The position numbers were made by a program, and so were the translations under genes. The notes below the pieces were generated by a model. The model was not told the DNA's origin. It saw only the letters and a program-made list of their open reading frames with translations, and did not search any database. From an uncultured Pseudomonas sp. (GTDB lineage Bacteria; Pseudomonadota; Gammaproteobacteria; Pseudomonadales; Pseudomonadaceae), in NCBI GenBank assembly GCA_937863915.1, contig CALMID010000125.1:1-7112 (forward strand): a stretch of 7,112 nucleotides of DNA, in the 5' to 3' direction. Positions 1 through 7,112 of this stretch are shown piece after piece (the stretch's first letter is position 1; every line of letters starts with the position of its first letter).

Positions 1-16
1 ACATCCTGAATCGTAG

Positions 17-46
17 GGTGGTCAACTCGCGCAGCGATTGCCCGCC
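17..46. repeat. Imperfect hairpin in the thyA leader, possibly a Pseudomonas intergenic repeat or upstream terminator
   Basis: Bases 17-25 (GGTGGTCAA) pair with 38-46 (TTGCCCGCC) with one G-T wobble and one mismatch. Inside them TCGC (27-30) pairs with GCGA (34-37) around a three-base loop, leaving C26 bulged. This gives about 12 pairs in one continuous stem. The preceding GTAGGGTGG resembles a motif I remember from short dispersed intergenic repeats in Pseudomonas, but copy number cannot be judged from one window. A moderately T-rich stretch (55-65) starts eight bases after the stem, too far for a textbook intrinsic terminator. The pairing is visible; the role is inferred. Confidence 0.4.
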
Positions 47-78
47 ATTCCACGTTTTCCCTTTTCCCGAGTCACGCC

Positions 79-873
79 ATGAAACAGTACCTCGACCTGA
101 TGCGCCGCGTGCGCGAGACCGGCACCTTCAAGGCCGACCGTACCGGCACCGGCACTTACAGCGTGTTCGGCCACCAGATGCGTTTTGATCTGGCTGACGG
201 CTTTCCGCTGGTGACCACCAAGAAGTGCCACCTGAAATCCATCATCCACGAGCTGCTGTGGTTCCTTCAGGGCGACACCAACATCCAGTACCTGAAGGAC
301 AACGGCGTCAGCATCTGGGACGAGTGGGCCGACGAGAACGGCAACCTCGGCCCGGTGTACGGCTACCAGTGGCGCAGCTGGCCGGCGCCGAACGGCGAGT
401 CGATCGACCAGATCAGCAAGCTGATCGAGATGATCAAGAAGAATCCGGACTCGCGCCGCCTGATCGTCTCGGCCTGGAACCCGGCGCTGGTGGACCAGAT
501 GGCCCTGCCGCCGTGCCATGCGCTGTTCCAGTTCTATGTCGCCGACGGCAAGCTCAGCTGCCAGCTGTACCAGCGCTCGGCCGATATCTTCCTCGGCGTG
601 CCGTTCAACATCGCCAGCTATGCCCTGCTGACCCTGATGGTGGCGCAGGTCTGCGATCTGGAGCCCGGCGAGTTCATCTGGACCGGTGGCGACTGTCACC
701 TGTATGCCAATCACATCGAGCAGACCGACCTGCAGCTGTCGCGCGAGCCGTTGCCATTGCCGGTGATGAAGCTCAACCCGGCGGTGAAGGACCTGCTGGC
801 CTTCCGCTTCGAGGACTTCGAACTGGTCGGCTACCAGTCGCACCCGCACATCAAGGCGCCGGTGGCGGTATGA
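79..873 (+). CDS. thyA: Thymidylate synthase ThyA
   Basis: Cytoplasmic enzyme that methylates dUMP to dTMP, using 5,10-methylene-tetrahydrofolate as carbon donor and reductant and releasing dihydrofolate. The 264-residue length equals that of E. coli ThyA, and key residues fall at the same numbers: the nucleophile Cys146 in the PPCH motif, the phosphate-binding Arg126-Arg127 pair in DSRR, Asp169, Asn177 in the GVPFN segment, and His207/Tyr209 in DCHLY near the dUMP sugar. The C-terminus ends in KAPVAV like other bacterial ThyA. The start at 79 gives the canonical N-terminus MKQYLDLM; only a weak GAG (69-71) precedes it as ribosome-binding site. The stop overlaps the folA start, so the two are probably co-transcribed and translationally coupled. 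No promoter is recognisable in the 78 bases upstream, so transcription may come from a gene outside the window. No anomalies seen. Confidence 0.98.
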   Translation: MKQYLDLMRRVRETGTFKADRTGTGTYSVFGHQMRFDLADGFPLVTTKKCHLKSIIHELLWFLQGDTNIQYLKDNGVSIWDEWADENGNLGPVYGYQWRSWPAPNGESIDQISKLIEMIKKNPDSRRLIVSAWNPALVDQMALPPCHALFQFYVADGKLSCQLYQRSADIFLGVPFNIASYALLTLMVAQVCDLEPGEFIWTGGDCHLYANHIEQTDLQLSREPLPLPVMKLNPAVKDLLAFRFEDFELVGYQSHPHIKAPVAV

Positions 874-1376
874 GTCTGCCGCTGTGCCTGATCGCCGCCA
901 TGGGCGAGAACCGCGTGATCGGCGTGGACAACCAGCTGCCCTGGCGTCTGCCGGGTGATCTCAAGTACTTCAAGGCCAGAACCCTGGGCAAGCCGGTGGT
1001 GATGGGGCGCAAGACCTGGGATTCGCTGGGCCGGCCGCTGCCGGGCCGGCTCAACCTGGTGGTCAGCCGCCAGGCCGGCCTGCAGCTGGAGGGCGCCGAG
1101 GTCTTCGCCTCGCTGCCGGAGGCGCTGCAGCGTGCCCAGGCCTGGGCGCAGGAGCAGGGTGTCGACGAGGTGATGCTGATCGGTGGCGCGCAGCTGTATG
1201 AGCAGGCGCTGCCACTGGCCGAACGTCTGTACCTGACCCGGGTGGCGCTCAGTCCGGTCGGCGATGCCTGGTTCCCGCCTTTCGAGGGGCCGCAGTGGCA
1301 GCGTACGGCCTGCACCGAGCACGCCGCCGAAGGCGAAGCGCCGGGGCACAGCTACGAGATCTGGCAACGCAGGTAG
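870..1376 (+). CDS. folA: Dihydrofolate reductase FolA
   Basis: Cytoplasmic NADPH-dependent enzyme that reduces dihydrofolate to tetrahydrofolate; it is the target of trimethoprim. It regenerates the cofactor oxidised by ThyA, which is encoded just upstream. The 168 residues fit chromosomal type I DHFR (159 in E. coli). The motif order is canonical: [11 protein letters not shown] at the N-terminus, the Met20-loop equivalent [10 protein letters not shown], the catalytic acid Asp30 (E. coli Asp27) followed by [22 protein letters not shown] for NADPH binding, IGGAQLYEQ (about 104-112) and YLTRV with Thr123 (E. coli Thr113). The Met20 position is Val here. The start ATG at 870 overlaps the thyA stop as ATGA; GGTGG at 861-865 is a poor ribosome-binding site, so reinitiation by ribosomes finishing thyA is likely. 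A longer in-frame reading from 225 lies inside thyA and is not credible. No intrinsic terminator follows the stop. Confidence 0.97.
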   Translation: MSLPLCLIAAMGENRVIGVDNQLPWRLPGDLKYFKARTLGKPVVMGRKTWDSLGRPLPGRLNLVVSRQAGLQLEGAEVFASLPEALQRAQAWAQEQGVDEVMLIGGAQLYEQALPLAERLYLTRVALSPVGDAWFPPFEGPQWQRTACTEHAAEGEAPGHSYEIWQRR

Positions 1377-1391
1377 TTTTTCAACAGCCTG

Positions 1392-4300
1392 CTAGGTTTG
1401 CGCCTGGCAACAGGCCAGCGCCGCCTGGCTGTGCTGCTCGACGCCGGCACGCAGCTGCTGCGCCGTCTCGCGCAGCAGCTCAATGGGCAGTTGCGCGGGG
1501 TCGTGTTTCAGCTGTTGTTCCAGTGCCGCCGCCTGCTGGCTCAGTGCATCCATGCCGAGGGTGCCGGAGCTGCCCTTGAGGCTGTGGGCCATGCGGTGTG
1601 CGGTCGGCCAGTCGGCGCTGTCGATCGCCGCGCACATTTCGTCGGCCATGCTGCCGGCCTGTCTGGCGAACTCCTGCAACAGGTTGCTCATCACGTCCGT
1701 GCCCAACTGCTCGCACATCTGCACGATGCGCGGGTAGTCGACAGATCCTGGCTGGCTGGGCATGGGGTGTGGCTCCTCGGTGGCCTCGGGCATGGGCGCG
1801 TCATGGCTGGCAGGCAGGTAGCGTTGTAGCACTTTCAGCAGCTCGTCGCGCATCACCGGCTTGCTGAGGAAGTCATCCATGCCGGCCTCCAGGCAGCGCT
1901 GGCGGCTTTCCTTGTAGGCATTGGCGGTGAGGGCAATGATCGGCAGGTGCCGGCGGCCACCAAGACTGGCCTCATGGGCGCGGATTGCCCGGGTGGCATC
2001 CAGACCGTCGAGCACCGGCATCAGGCAGTCCATCAGCACCAGATCGAAGGCTTCGCGGGCGCAGGCTTCCACGCCCAGCTGGCCGTTGTCGGCGAACTCC
2101 AGAGTCAGGCCATAGGGTTCGAGCATGGCGCGGATCACCTGCTGGTTGAGCAGGGTGTCCTCGACCACCAGCAGCCTGCCGTGCAGGCGCTGCGGCAGGG
2201 GGGCCGGGCTGGATGGGTTTGCCGCCGCGGCGGTCTGGTTCGGGTCGAGCAGTTGCTGCACGGCCTGCAGCAGTTCGCTGCGTTTGCCCGGCTGCGGCAG
2301 GCGCCGTACGCCGGCCGGGCAGCTGCAGTGCTCGTGCGGCAGGCTGCACAGCCACAGCTGTGGCTCGTCGCGTAGCTGGGCCGGCAGGCTGCTGCCGATG
2401 CGGTCGCTGATCAGCAGCAGGTCGTGCGGCGGCAGCGCCGTGTCGGCCTGTTCGGCATACAGCAGGATGCAGCCTTCGCGGGCCAGGCTGCTCTGCACGA
2501 CCTCCAGGCTCAGCGGCTGCGGGTCGAGCAGGAGAATGCGCTTGCCACTCAGGCTGGGTGGCGCGGCAGTCGGCTGCTGGGTCTGGCAGGGCAGGGTTAG
2601 GTCTAGGGTAAAACAGCTGCCCTGTTCCGGCGCGCTGCTGACGCTGATGCTGCCCTGCATCAGTTCCAGCAGCCGGCGGCTGATCGACAGGCCCAGACCG
2701 GTGCCGCCGAATTCGCGGGTGGTCGATGAGTCAGCCTGGGTGAAGGGCTGAAACAGCCGCGCCTGTTGTGCCTGGGTCATGCCGATGCCGGTGTCGCGGA
2801 TGCGCAGGCGGAAACCAGCGCTGCCGGTCAGTTGGTGGGTGACACTCAGCTCCAGGTGGATATGGCCGTGGCGGGTGAACTTGACCGCATTACTCAACAG
2901 GTTGAGGACGATCTGGCGCAGGCGGATCGGGTCGCCGAGGATGGCTACCGGCACATCCGGTTCGATCAGCAGGTACAGCTGCAGGTCTTTCTTCTGCGCG
3001 TGCGGCTGCATCAGTTTGCAGGCATCGAGAAGGATGTCTTCCCAGTTACAGGCGGTGTGCTCCAGGCGCAGCATGCCGGCCTCGATCTTGGACAGGTCGA
3101 GGATGTCGTTGAGCAGGGTCAGGAGCAGCTCGGCGGAGTGTTGCAGGGTGCCGACCAGCTCCCGCTGCTGGTTGTTCAGCGGCGTATCGGCCAGCACCTG
3201 AGCCATGCCGATTACCCCGTTCATCGGGGTGCGGATTTCGTGGCTCATGGTGGCGAGGAATTCGCTTTTGGCCCGGCTGGCGCTTTCCGCCGATTCGCGT
3301 GCCTGCTGCAGCAGGCGCTCGGCTTCCTTGCGTTCGCCGATGTCATGCAGCATGACGGTGAAGATTTCTTCGTCATGCAGGCGGATGTGGCTGCAGGTCA
3401 TGGCCAGTTGCAGCGGGGAGCCGCTCTGGCTGCAGCCGAGCAGCTCGCCTGTGAACTGGCTGGGTGGTGTCGGACCGCGGAATTCGTGACGCAGCTGGCG
3501 CAGGCGCTCGCGTTCACTGTCGGTGTAAACCAGCTGCATCGCCGACTGGCCGAGCAGGGCCTGTTCGGCATAGCCGAACAGGCGACACAGGGCGGGGTTG
3601 GCGTAACTGATCAGGCCGCGGCCATCGACCAGCAGGATGGCTTCGGCCGCCGAGGCGAGGATGCTCTGCAGGCGCGCCTTGTCGCGCTGTTCGCGCTGGT
3701 ACTGCTGGTACAGGGTCTGTGCCAGGACCTGGAATTCGCCCTGTGTCTCCTGGCTGGCCTGTTGCAGGCGTAGTTCGGGGTTGCCACTGGCGATGGCCTG
3801 CAGCAACTGGTTGAGTGGCGTCAGCACCTTGCGCCGCAGCAGGCCGATCAGCAGGGCCAGCAACACGGCGGTGCCGAGCATCAGCAGTGCGCTCTGTTGC
3901 AGGATGCGCTGCTGCTGGTCGCTCTGCAGCGCGCCGGTATCAAGGCCGAGGTAGATGGCGCCGGGACTCTGCAGCTGATCGACCAGTTGCGAGTTGCTCA
4001 GGAGGATGGGCATGGCGAAGTCGCGGTGTTGCTGGTCATGCTCCTCGACATTGGCACTGAGGGAGCGGCGTTCGCGCAGACTGCGCTCGATCAGCCGGGT
4101 ATCGTCGTCGCCGAGGGCGCTTAAGGTCTTGCCGATGTCGCTGGCATCGAGACTGGCCAGTACCTGCAAAGGTTCGCCGGCGACGATGAGCAATTCGTGC
4201 ACGCCGTTTTCTGCGCCCATGGCGAGAATGATGCGCTGCAGCTCATGGCGGCGGTCGACGGTTTCCGCGGTCATCTGCAGGCTGCTCATCAGTGAGTCGG

Positions 4301-4448
4301 CGCGCTGCTGGATCAGTTGCTCGCTGGTATGCCGGTTGGTGCTCGCGGAGAACACCAGCAACAGCACGCCAAGCACCAGCCAGGCACCGGCCAGCGGCAG
4401 CATGATCAGCCAGTTGAGGGGCAGGGTTCGGCTGCGCGGCATGGACAT
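1392..4448 (-). CDS. Membrane hybrid sensor histidine kinase (HAMP-PAS-HisKA-HATPase-pseudoREC-REC-HPt)
   Basis: A 1018-residue inner-membrane phosphorelay kinase. Helix TM1 (about 11-35), a periplasmic segment of about 150 residues (36-185) weakly suggestive of a PDC/Cache fold, and TM2 (about 186-204) form the sensor. HAMP (about 205-257) and PAS (about 258-372) follow. HisKA carries the phospho-His403 in MSHEIRTP. The ATPase domain shows the N box (Asn516/Asn520), the G1 box DTGIGM (552-557) and the G2 box GGTGLGL (581-587). Residues 636-735 look like a receiver lacking the phospho-Asp. A true receiver (about 756-878) has Glu763/Asp764, Asp807, Thr841 and Lys863, and an HPt domain has His955 in AHSLKGSSG. 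This is complete His-Asp-His relay chemistry. The order resembles TorS/BarA-type kinases with an added PAS and degenerate receiver, but I assign no gene name. The start at 4448 is three bases after the lipoprotein stop; Met3 is an alternative. No response regulator gene is adjacent. Signal and output are unknown. Confidence 0.95.
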   Translation of the reverse strand: MSMPRSRTLPLNWLIMLPLAGAWLVLGVLLLVFSASTNRHTSEQLIQQRADSLMSSLQMTAETVDRRHELQRIILAMGAENGVHELLIVAGEPLQVLASLDASDIGKTLSALGDDDTRLIERSLRERRSLSANVEEHDQQHRDFAMPILLSNSQLVDQLQSPGAIYLGLDTGALQSDQQQRILQQSALLMLGTAVLLALLIGLLRRKVLTPLNQLLQAIASGNPELRLQQASQETQGEFQVLAQTLYQQYQREQRDKARLQSILASAAEAILLVDGRGLISYANPALCRLFGYAEQALLGQSAMQLVYTDSERERLRQLRHEFRGPTPPSQFTGELLGCSQSGSPLQLAMTCSHIRLHDEEIFTVMLHDIGERKEAERLLQQARESAESASRAKSEFLATMSHEIRTPMNGVIGMAQVLADTPLNNQQRELVGTLQHSAELLLTLLNDILDLSKIEAGMLRLEHTACNWEDILLDACKLMQPHAQKKDLQLYLLIEPDVPVAILGDPIRLRQIVLNLLSNAVKFTRHGHIHLELSVTHQLTGSAGFRLRIRDTGIGMTQAQQARLFQPFTQADSSTTREFGGTGLGLSISRRLLELMQGSISVSSAPEQGSCFTLDLTLPCQTQQPTAAPPSLSGKRILLLDPQPLSLEVVQSSLAREGCILLYAEQADTALPPHDLLLISDRIGSSLPAQLRDEPQLWLCSLPHEHCSCPAGVRRLPQPGKRSELLQAVQQLLDPNQTAAAANPSSPAPLPQRLHGRLLVVEDTLLNQQVIRAMLEPYGLTLEFADNGQLGVEACAREAFDLVLMDCLMPVLDGLDATRAIRAHEASLGGRRHLPIIALTANAYKESRQRCLEAGMDDFLSKPVMRDELLKVLQRYLPASHDAPMPEATEEPHPMPSQPGSVDYPRIVQMCEQLGTDVMSNLLQEFARQAGSMADEMCAAIDSADWPTAHRMAHSLKGSSGTLGMDALSQQAAALEQQLKHDPAQLPIELLRETAQQLRAGVEQHSQAALACCQAQT

Positions 4449-4451
4449 GAC

Positions 4452-5396
4452 TCAGGGCTGCGGTGCAATCAGCGTAGCCAGCGCCTGCGGCTGGCGCAGC
4501 TCGCCGCTGTCCAGCAGCACCTGCTGGGTGGCTTGCAGGGCCTTGAACAGGCGCTGGTCGTGGCCGTGGAAGGCGGCCTGGTCGGCGCTGTCGAGCATTT
4601 TCAGGTCATGTTCGACGGCGTTGCGGAAGTCTTCCGCGCTGATGCCTTCGCGCGTGGCCATGATGGCGTAGGCCTCCTGAGGGTGGGCGCGGCTGTAGAG
4701 CAGGGCGCGGTTGAAGGCGCGCAGCAGGCCGTCGACCTGCTCGCGGCGCTGCTGTACCACGCTGGCGTCGATGGCCAGTACGTCGAGCACTTCGCCGGGG
4801 ATCTCGCGGGTAGTGAAGAGCGGCTGCAGCTGCGGGTTCTTCAGCATGTCCACGGAGAAGGGGGCGTAGGTCACGGCCGCATCGATCTCGCCATGGGTGA
4901 GGGCGCGGTGCATTTCCGGCTGCGGCATGCCGACCTGCCGGACGGCCTGCAGATTGACGCCCCGGTGCGCCAGGGCGCGGGCGAGGATGTAGCCGTTCAG
5001 GGTGCCGGGTTCGATGGCCACGCGCTTGCCGGCCAGCGCTTCGAGGCTGTCGATGCCGCGCCGGGCGATGATCAGGTCGCCGCCGTTGGAATAATCCGGC
5101 AGGTAGACCACCTGGGGGCGGCGCTGGCTGTTCTGCGCGGCGATCAGGGTTTCGATCAGGGTGCCGCCGAAACCATCGGCCTTGCCCAGCTCGAAGGCCC
5201 GGCGCGAGTCATTCAGCGAGCTGAACTGGAGAATGCGCACCTCGACGCCTTCGGCTTCGAACAGCTTGAGACGTTCGGCCAGGTAGAGGAATTCGTAGCC
5301 AGGCCAGGGATTGATGGCAATGCGCAGGGGCGGATTCGGCGTTTCGCGGCAGGCGCTGAGCAGCAGGATCACGGCAATAAACAAGCTGCGCAGCAT
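4452..5396 (-). CDS. Substrate-binding lipoprotein, NMT1/THI5/TauA-like (ABC-type periplasmic binding fold)
   Basis: A 314-residue predicted lipoprotein. The N-terminus MLRSLFIAVILLLSAC is a type II signal peptide with lipobox LSAC, so Cys16 would be lipidated after processing by Lgt and LspA. The mature part starts with LRIAINPWPGYEFLYLAE (24-41), the typical opening of the NMT1/THI5, SsuA/TauA and NrtA-like binding proteins. It continues with DYSNGGDLII (101-110), GKRVAIEPGTLNGYIL (123-138) and DAAVTYAPFSVDML (172-185). The start at 5396 is preferred: it has GGAGAG seven bases upstream and leaves the lipobox at the usual distance. The in-frame ATG at 5438 would lie inside the predicted promoter. 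No permease or ATPase gene is adjacent; the next gene is a hybrid kinase three bases downstream. I therefore infer a ligand-presenting role in signalling, but it could be an orphan transporter component. Residue +2 is Arg, not Asp, which would favour outer-membrane sorting. The ligand is not readable. Confidence 0.9.
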   Translation of the reverse strand: MLRSLFIAVILLLSACRETPNPPLRIAINPWPGYEFLYLAERLKLFEAEGVEVRILQFSSLNDSRRAFELGKADGFGGTLIETLIAAQNSQRRPQVVYLPDYSNGGDLIIARRGIDSLEALAGKRVAIEPGTLNGYILARALAHRGVNLQAVRQVGMPQPEMHRALTHGEIDAAVTYAPFSVDMLKNPQLQPLFTTREIPGEVLDVLAIDASVVQQRREQVDGLLRAFNRALLYSRAHPQEAYAIMATREGISAEDFRNAVEHDLKMLDSADQAAFHGHDQRLFKALQATQQVLLDSGELRQPQALATLIAPQP

Positions 5397-5400
5397 AGAA

Positions 5401-5410
5401 GGACTCTCCG
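5401..5410 (-). promoter_or_regulatory. Ribosome-binding site of the lipoprotein gene
   Basis: On the - strand the sequence reads CGGAGAGTCC just before TTCT-ATG. GGAGAG is a good match to the Shine-Dalgarno consensus at seven bases from the ATG at 5396. It decides the start of the lipoprotein in favour of 5396 over the longer reading from 5438, which has no comparable site. Confidence 0.75.
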
Positions 5411-5423
5411 GGACATTGCCTTC

Positions 5424-5451
5424 ACTATAGACAGGCAAATGCCAGCCACAA
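5424..5451 (-). promoter_or_regulatory. Putative sigma70-type promoter for the lipoprotein-kinase operon
   Basis: On the - strand TATAGT (5424-5429) matches five of six bases of the -10 consensus TATAAT. TTGTGG (5446-5451) keeps the TTG of a -35 box at a 16-base spacing. Transcription would begin near 5416-5418, leaving a leader of about 20 bases before the ATG at 5396. The -35 element overlaps the T-run of the ilvD terminator, so one unit ends where the next begins. The -35 match is weak, and an alternative or activator-dependent promoter is possible. Confidence 0.5.
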
Positions 5452-5475
5452 AAAAGCCCGGCACTGGGCCGGGCT
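5450..5475 (-). terminator. Intrinsic terminator downstream of ilvD
   Basis: An eight-pair perfect stem, AGCCCGGC (5455-5462) with GCCGGGCT (5468-5475), closes a five-base loop. On the - strand it is followed by an unbroken run of Ts (complement of A5450-A5455). It begins about 18 bases after the ilvD stop at 5494. The other side has only a short T-run (5477-5479), so it should act mainly for ilvD and insulate the lipoprotein-kinase operon from readthrough. Confidence 0.88.
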
Positions 5476-5493
5476 CTTTCACTGCGGGGCGAC

Positions 5494-7112
5494 TCAGCCG
5501 TCCAGCAGCGCCTTGTTGCGCACCGCGCCCTTGTCGGCGCTGGTGGCGAGCAGGGCGTAGGCTTTCAGCGCGGTGGTCACCTTGCGCGGACGCGGCTGTG
5601 CCGGTTTCCAGCCCAGCTTGTCCTGCTCGGCACGGCGCTTGGCCAGTTCGTCATCGCTCACCAGCAGGTTGATTGCACGCTGGTGGATGTCGATGAGGAT
5701 CTTGTCGCCTTCGCGCACCAGGCCGATGGCACCGCCGGCAGCGGCCTCGGGCGAGGCGTGGCCGATGGACAGGCCCGAGGTGCCGCCTGAGAAGCGGCCG
5801 TCGGTGAGCAGGGCGCAGGCTTTGCCCAGGCCCTTGGACTTCAGGTACGAGGTCGGGTAGAGCATTTCCTGCATACCCGGGCCGCCTTTCGGGCCTTCGT
5901 AACGGATGATCACGATGTCGCCGGCCTTCACCTCATCATTGAGGATGCCCTTCACGGCGCTGTCCTGGCTCTCGAAGATCTTCGCGGTGCCTTCGAACAC
6001 ATGGATGGATTCATCCACGCCGGCGGTCTTCACCACGCAGCCGTCCAGGGCGATGTTGCCGTACAGCACCGCGAGGCCGCCTTCCTGCGAGTAGGCATGC
6101 TCGACCGAGCGGATGCAGCCTTCGGCGCGATCGTCGTCCAGGGTTTCCCAGCGGGTCGACTGGCTGAACGCGGTCTGGGTCGGGATGCCCGCCGGGCCGG
6201 CCTTGAAGAAGGTGTGTACGGCCTCGTCCTTGGTCTGGGTGATGTCCCACTGGGCGATGGCCTCGGCCATGGTCTTGCTGTGGATGGTCGACACGTCGGT
6301 GTGCAGCAGGCCGCCACGGGCCAGCTCGCCGAGGATGGAGAAGATGCCGCCGGCGCGGTGCACGTCTTCCATGTGGTACTTCTGGATGTTCGGCGCCACC
6401 TTGCACAGCTGCGGCACCTTGCGCGACAGGCGATCGATGTCGCGAAGGTCGAACGGCACTTCGCCTTCCTGGGCCGCGGCCAGCAGGTGCAGGATGGTGT
6501 TGGTCGAGCCGCCCATGGCGATGTCCAGGCTCATGGCGTTCTCGAACGCCTTGAAGTTGGCGACGTTGCGCGGCAGCACCGACTCGTCGTTCTCGCCGTA
6601 GTAGCGCTGGCACAGCTCGACGGCCAGGCGCCCGGCGCGCAGGAACAGCTGCTCGCGGTCGCTGTGGGTGGCCAGGGTCGAACCGTTGCCCGGCAGGGCC
6701 AGGCCCAGGGCTTCCATCAGGCAGTTCATCGAGTTGGCGGTGAACATGCCGGAGCAGCTGCCGCAGGTCGGGCAGGCGCTGCGCTCGTACTCGGCGACCT
6801 TCTCGTCGGAGCAGGAGTCGTCGGCGGCCACCACCATGGCGTCGACCAGATCGAGGCCGTGGCTGGCCAGCTTGGTCTTGCCGGCTTCCATCGGCCCGCC
6901 GGAAACGAACACCACCGGGATGTTCAGGCGCATGGCGGCCATCAGCATGCCGGGGGTGATCTTGTCGCAGTTGCTGATGCAGACGATGGCGTCGGCGCAG
7001 TGGGCGTTGACCATGTACTCCACGGAGTCGGCGATGATCTCGCGGCTCGGCAGGGAATAGAGCATGCCGTCGTGGCCCATGGCGATGCCGTCGTCGACGG
7101 CGATGGTGTTGA
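5494..7112 (-). CDS. ilvD: Dihydroxy-acid dehydratase IlvD (5' end beyond the window)
   Basis: Fe-S enzyme of the IlvD/Edd family. It dehydrates 2,3-dihydroxyisovalerate and 2,3-dihydroxy-3-methylvalerate to the 2-keto acids that lead to valine, leucine (and pantothenate) and isoleucine. The window holds the last 538 codons; the reading frame stays open through the right edge ([10 protein letters not shown] before MGHDGML), so the ATG at 7080 is an internal Met, not the start. By comparison with E. coli (Cys122, Lys124), about 74 N-terminal residues are missing, giving a full length near 612, normal for the family. Visible signatures are AVDDG (metal-binding Asp), NCDKITPG with a cluster Cys and the carboxylated Lys, [17 protein letters not shown] with the further cluster Cys, and GRFSGGTSG with the catalytic Ser, followed by [11 protein letters not shown]. 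An intrinsic terminator follows, so ilvD is the last gene of its unit. The product is cytoplasmic and, as known for the family, oxygen-sensitive. Confidence 0.97.
   Translation of the reverse strand, partial: NTIAVDDGIAMGHDGMLYSLPSREIIADSVEYMVNAHCADAIVCISNCDKITPGMLMAAMRLNIPVVFVSGGPMEAGKTKLASHGLDLVDAMVVAADDSCSDEKVAEYERSACPTCGSCSGMFTANSMNCLMEALGLALPGNGSTLATHSDREQLFLRAGRLAVELCQRYYGENDESVLPRNVANFKAFENAMSLDIAMGGSTNTILHLLAAAQEGEVPFDLRDIDRLSRKVPQLCKVAPNIQKYHMEDVHRAGGIFSILGELARGGLLHTDVSTIHSKTMAEAIAQWDITQTKDEAVHTFFKAGPAGIPTQTAFSQSTRWETLDDDRAEGCIRSVEHAYSQEGGLAVLYGNIALDGCVVKTAGVDESIHVFEGTAKIFESQDSAVKGILNDEVKAGDIVIIRYEGPKGGPGMQEMLYPTSYLKSKGLGKACALLTDGRFSGGTSGLSIGHASPEAAAGGAIGLVREGDKILIDIHQRAINLLVSDDELAKRRAEQDKLGWKPAQPRPRKVTTALKAYALLATSADKGAVRNKALLDG

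Noticed and set aside
22..849. Long antisense reading frame of 275 codons opposite thyA
   Set aside because: It lies opposite an unmistakable thyA. Open antisense frames are expected in GC-rich genes with strong third-position bias, and its translation shows no recognisable domain.
79..1376. Possible mobile trimethoprim-resistance cassette
   Set aside because: FolA has the chromosomal type I layout and base use like its neighbours; there is no attC-like site or integrase, and pairing with thyA is a normal chromosomal arrangement.
1369..1392. Possible terminator stem GCAGG/CCTGC spanning the folA and kinase stops
   Set aside because: Only five pairs with a 14-base loop and no following T-run on either strand; likely chance.
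1402..1415. GCCTG-GCAA-CAGGC hairpin near the kinase C-terminus
   Set aside because: Five pairs inside coding sequence with no T-run after it; codons for the kinase C-terminus explain the sequence.
2766..3773. 335-codon + strand reading frame opposite the kinase
   Set aside because: It is antisense to the conserved PAS, HisKA and ATPase motifs, with no domain and no ribosome-binding site of note.
4317..5672. 451-codon + strand reading frame across the kinase start, the lipoprotein gene and the end of ilvD
   Set aside because: It runs antisense to three well-supported genes and across a terminator and promoter. Its low-complexity Gly/Ala/Val/Gln/His-rich translation is typical of GC-rich shadows.
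7078..7080. ATG as the start of ilvD
   Set aside because: The frame continues without a stop to the window edge and encodes the conserved IlvD residues [10 protein letters not shown] before this Met, so the gene is truncated by the window, not by mutation.

Overview
The window looks like chromosome of a Pseudomonas-type gammaproteobacterium. Base composition is GC-rich with strong G/C third-position bias. ThyA, FolA and IlvD read like Pseudomonas housekeeping enzymes, and from memory thyA, folA and ilvD lie close together in this order in Pseudomonas aeruginosa PAO1. There is no rRNA, tRNA, CRISPR array, transposase or phage gene, and no gene-free stretch longer than 300 bases. The longest gaps are the first 78 bases and the 97 bases between the lipoprotein start and the ilvD stop.

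Layout. Bases 1-78 are a non-coding leader carrying one imperfect hairpin. On the + strand, thyA (79-873) and folA (870-1376) overlap by four bases (ATGA) and form a thymidylate/folate pair: ThyA turns methylene-tetrahydrofolate into dihydrofolate, and FolA reduces it back to tetrahydrofolate. Everything after that is on the - strand. A 1018-residue membrane hybrid histidine kinase (1392-4448) ends only 15 bases from the folA stop. It lies three bases downstream of a gene for a substrate-binding lipoprotein of the NMT1/THI5/TauA-like class (4452-5396). A sigma70-like promoter and good ribosome-binding site precede the lipoprotein gene. An intrinsic terminator at 5455-5475 then closes ilvD (5494 to the right edge), whose first ~74 codons lie outside the window.

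How the genes work together. thyA-folA is a clear metabolic pair. ilvD (branched-chain amino acid synthesis) is a separate transcription unit. The least ordinary part is the two-gene unit between them: a periplasm-facing binding lipoprotein with no ABC permease or ATPase, coupled to a multi-step phosphorelay kinase (sensor, HAMP, PAS, HisKA, HATPase, degenerate receiver, true receiver, HPt) with no response regulator beside it. This arrangement recalls TorT/TorS and LuxP/LuxQ, where a periplasmic binding protein presents a ligand to a hybrid kinase. I infer an uncharacterised ligand-sensing pair; ligand and output cannot be read from the sequence. The rest of the window is ordinary core chromosome.
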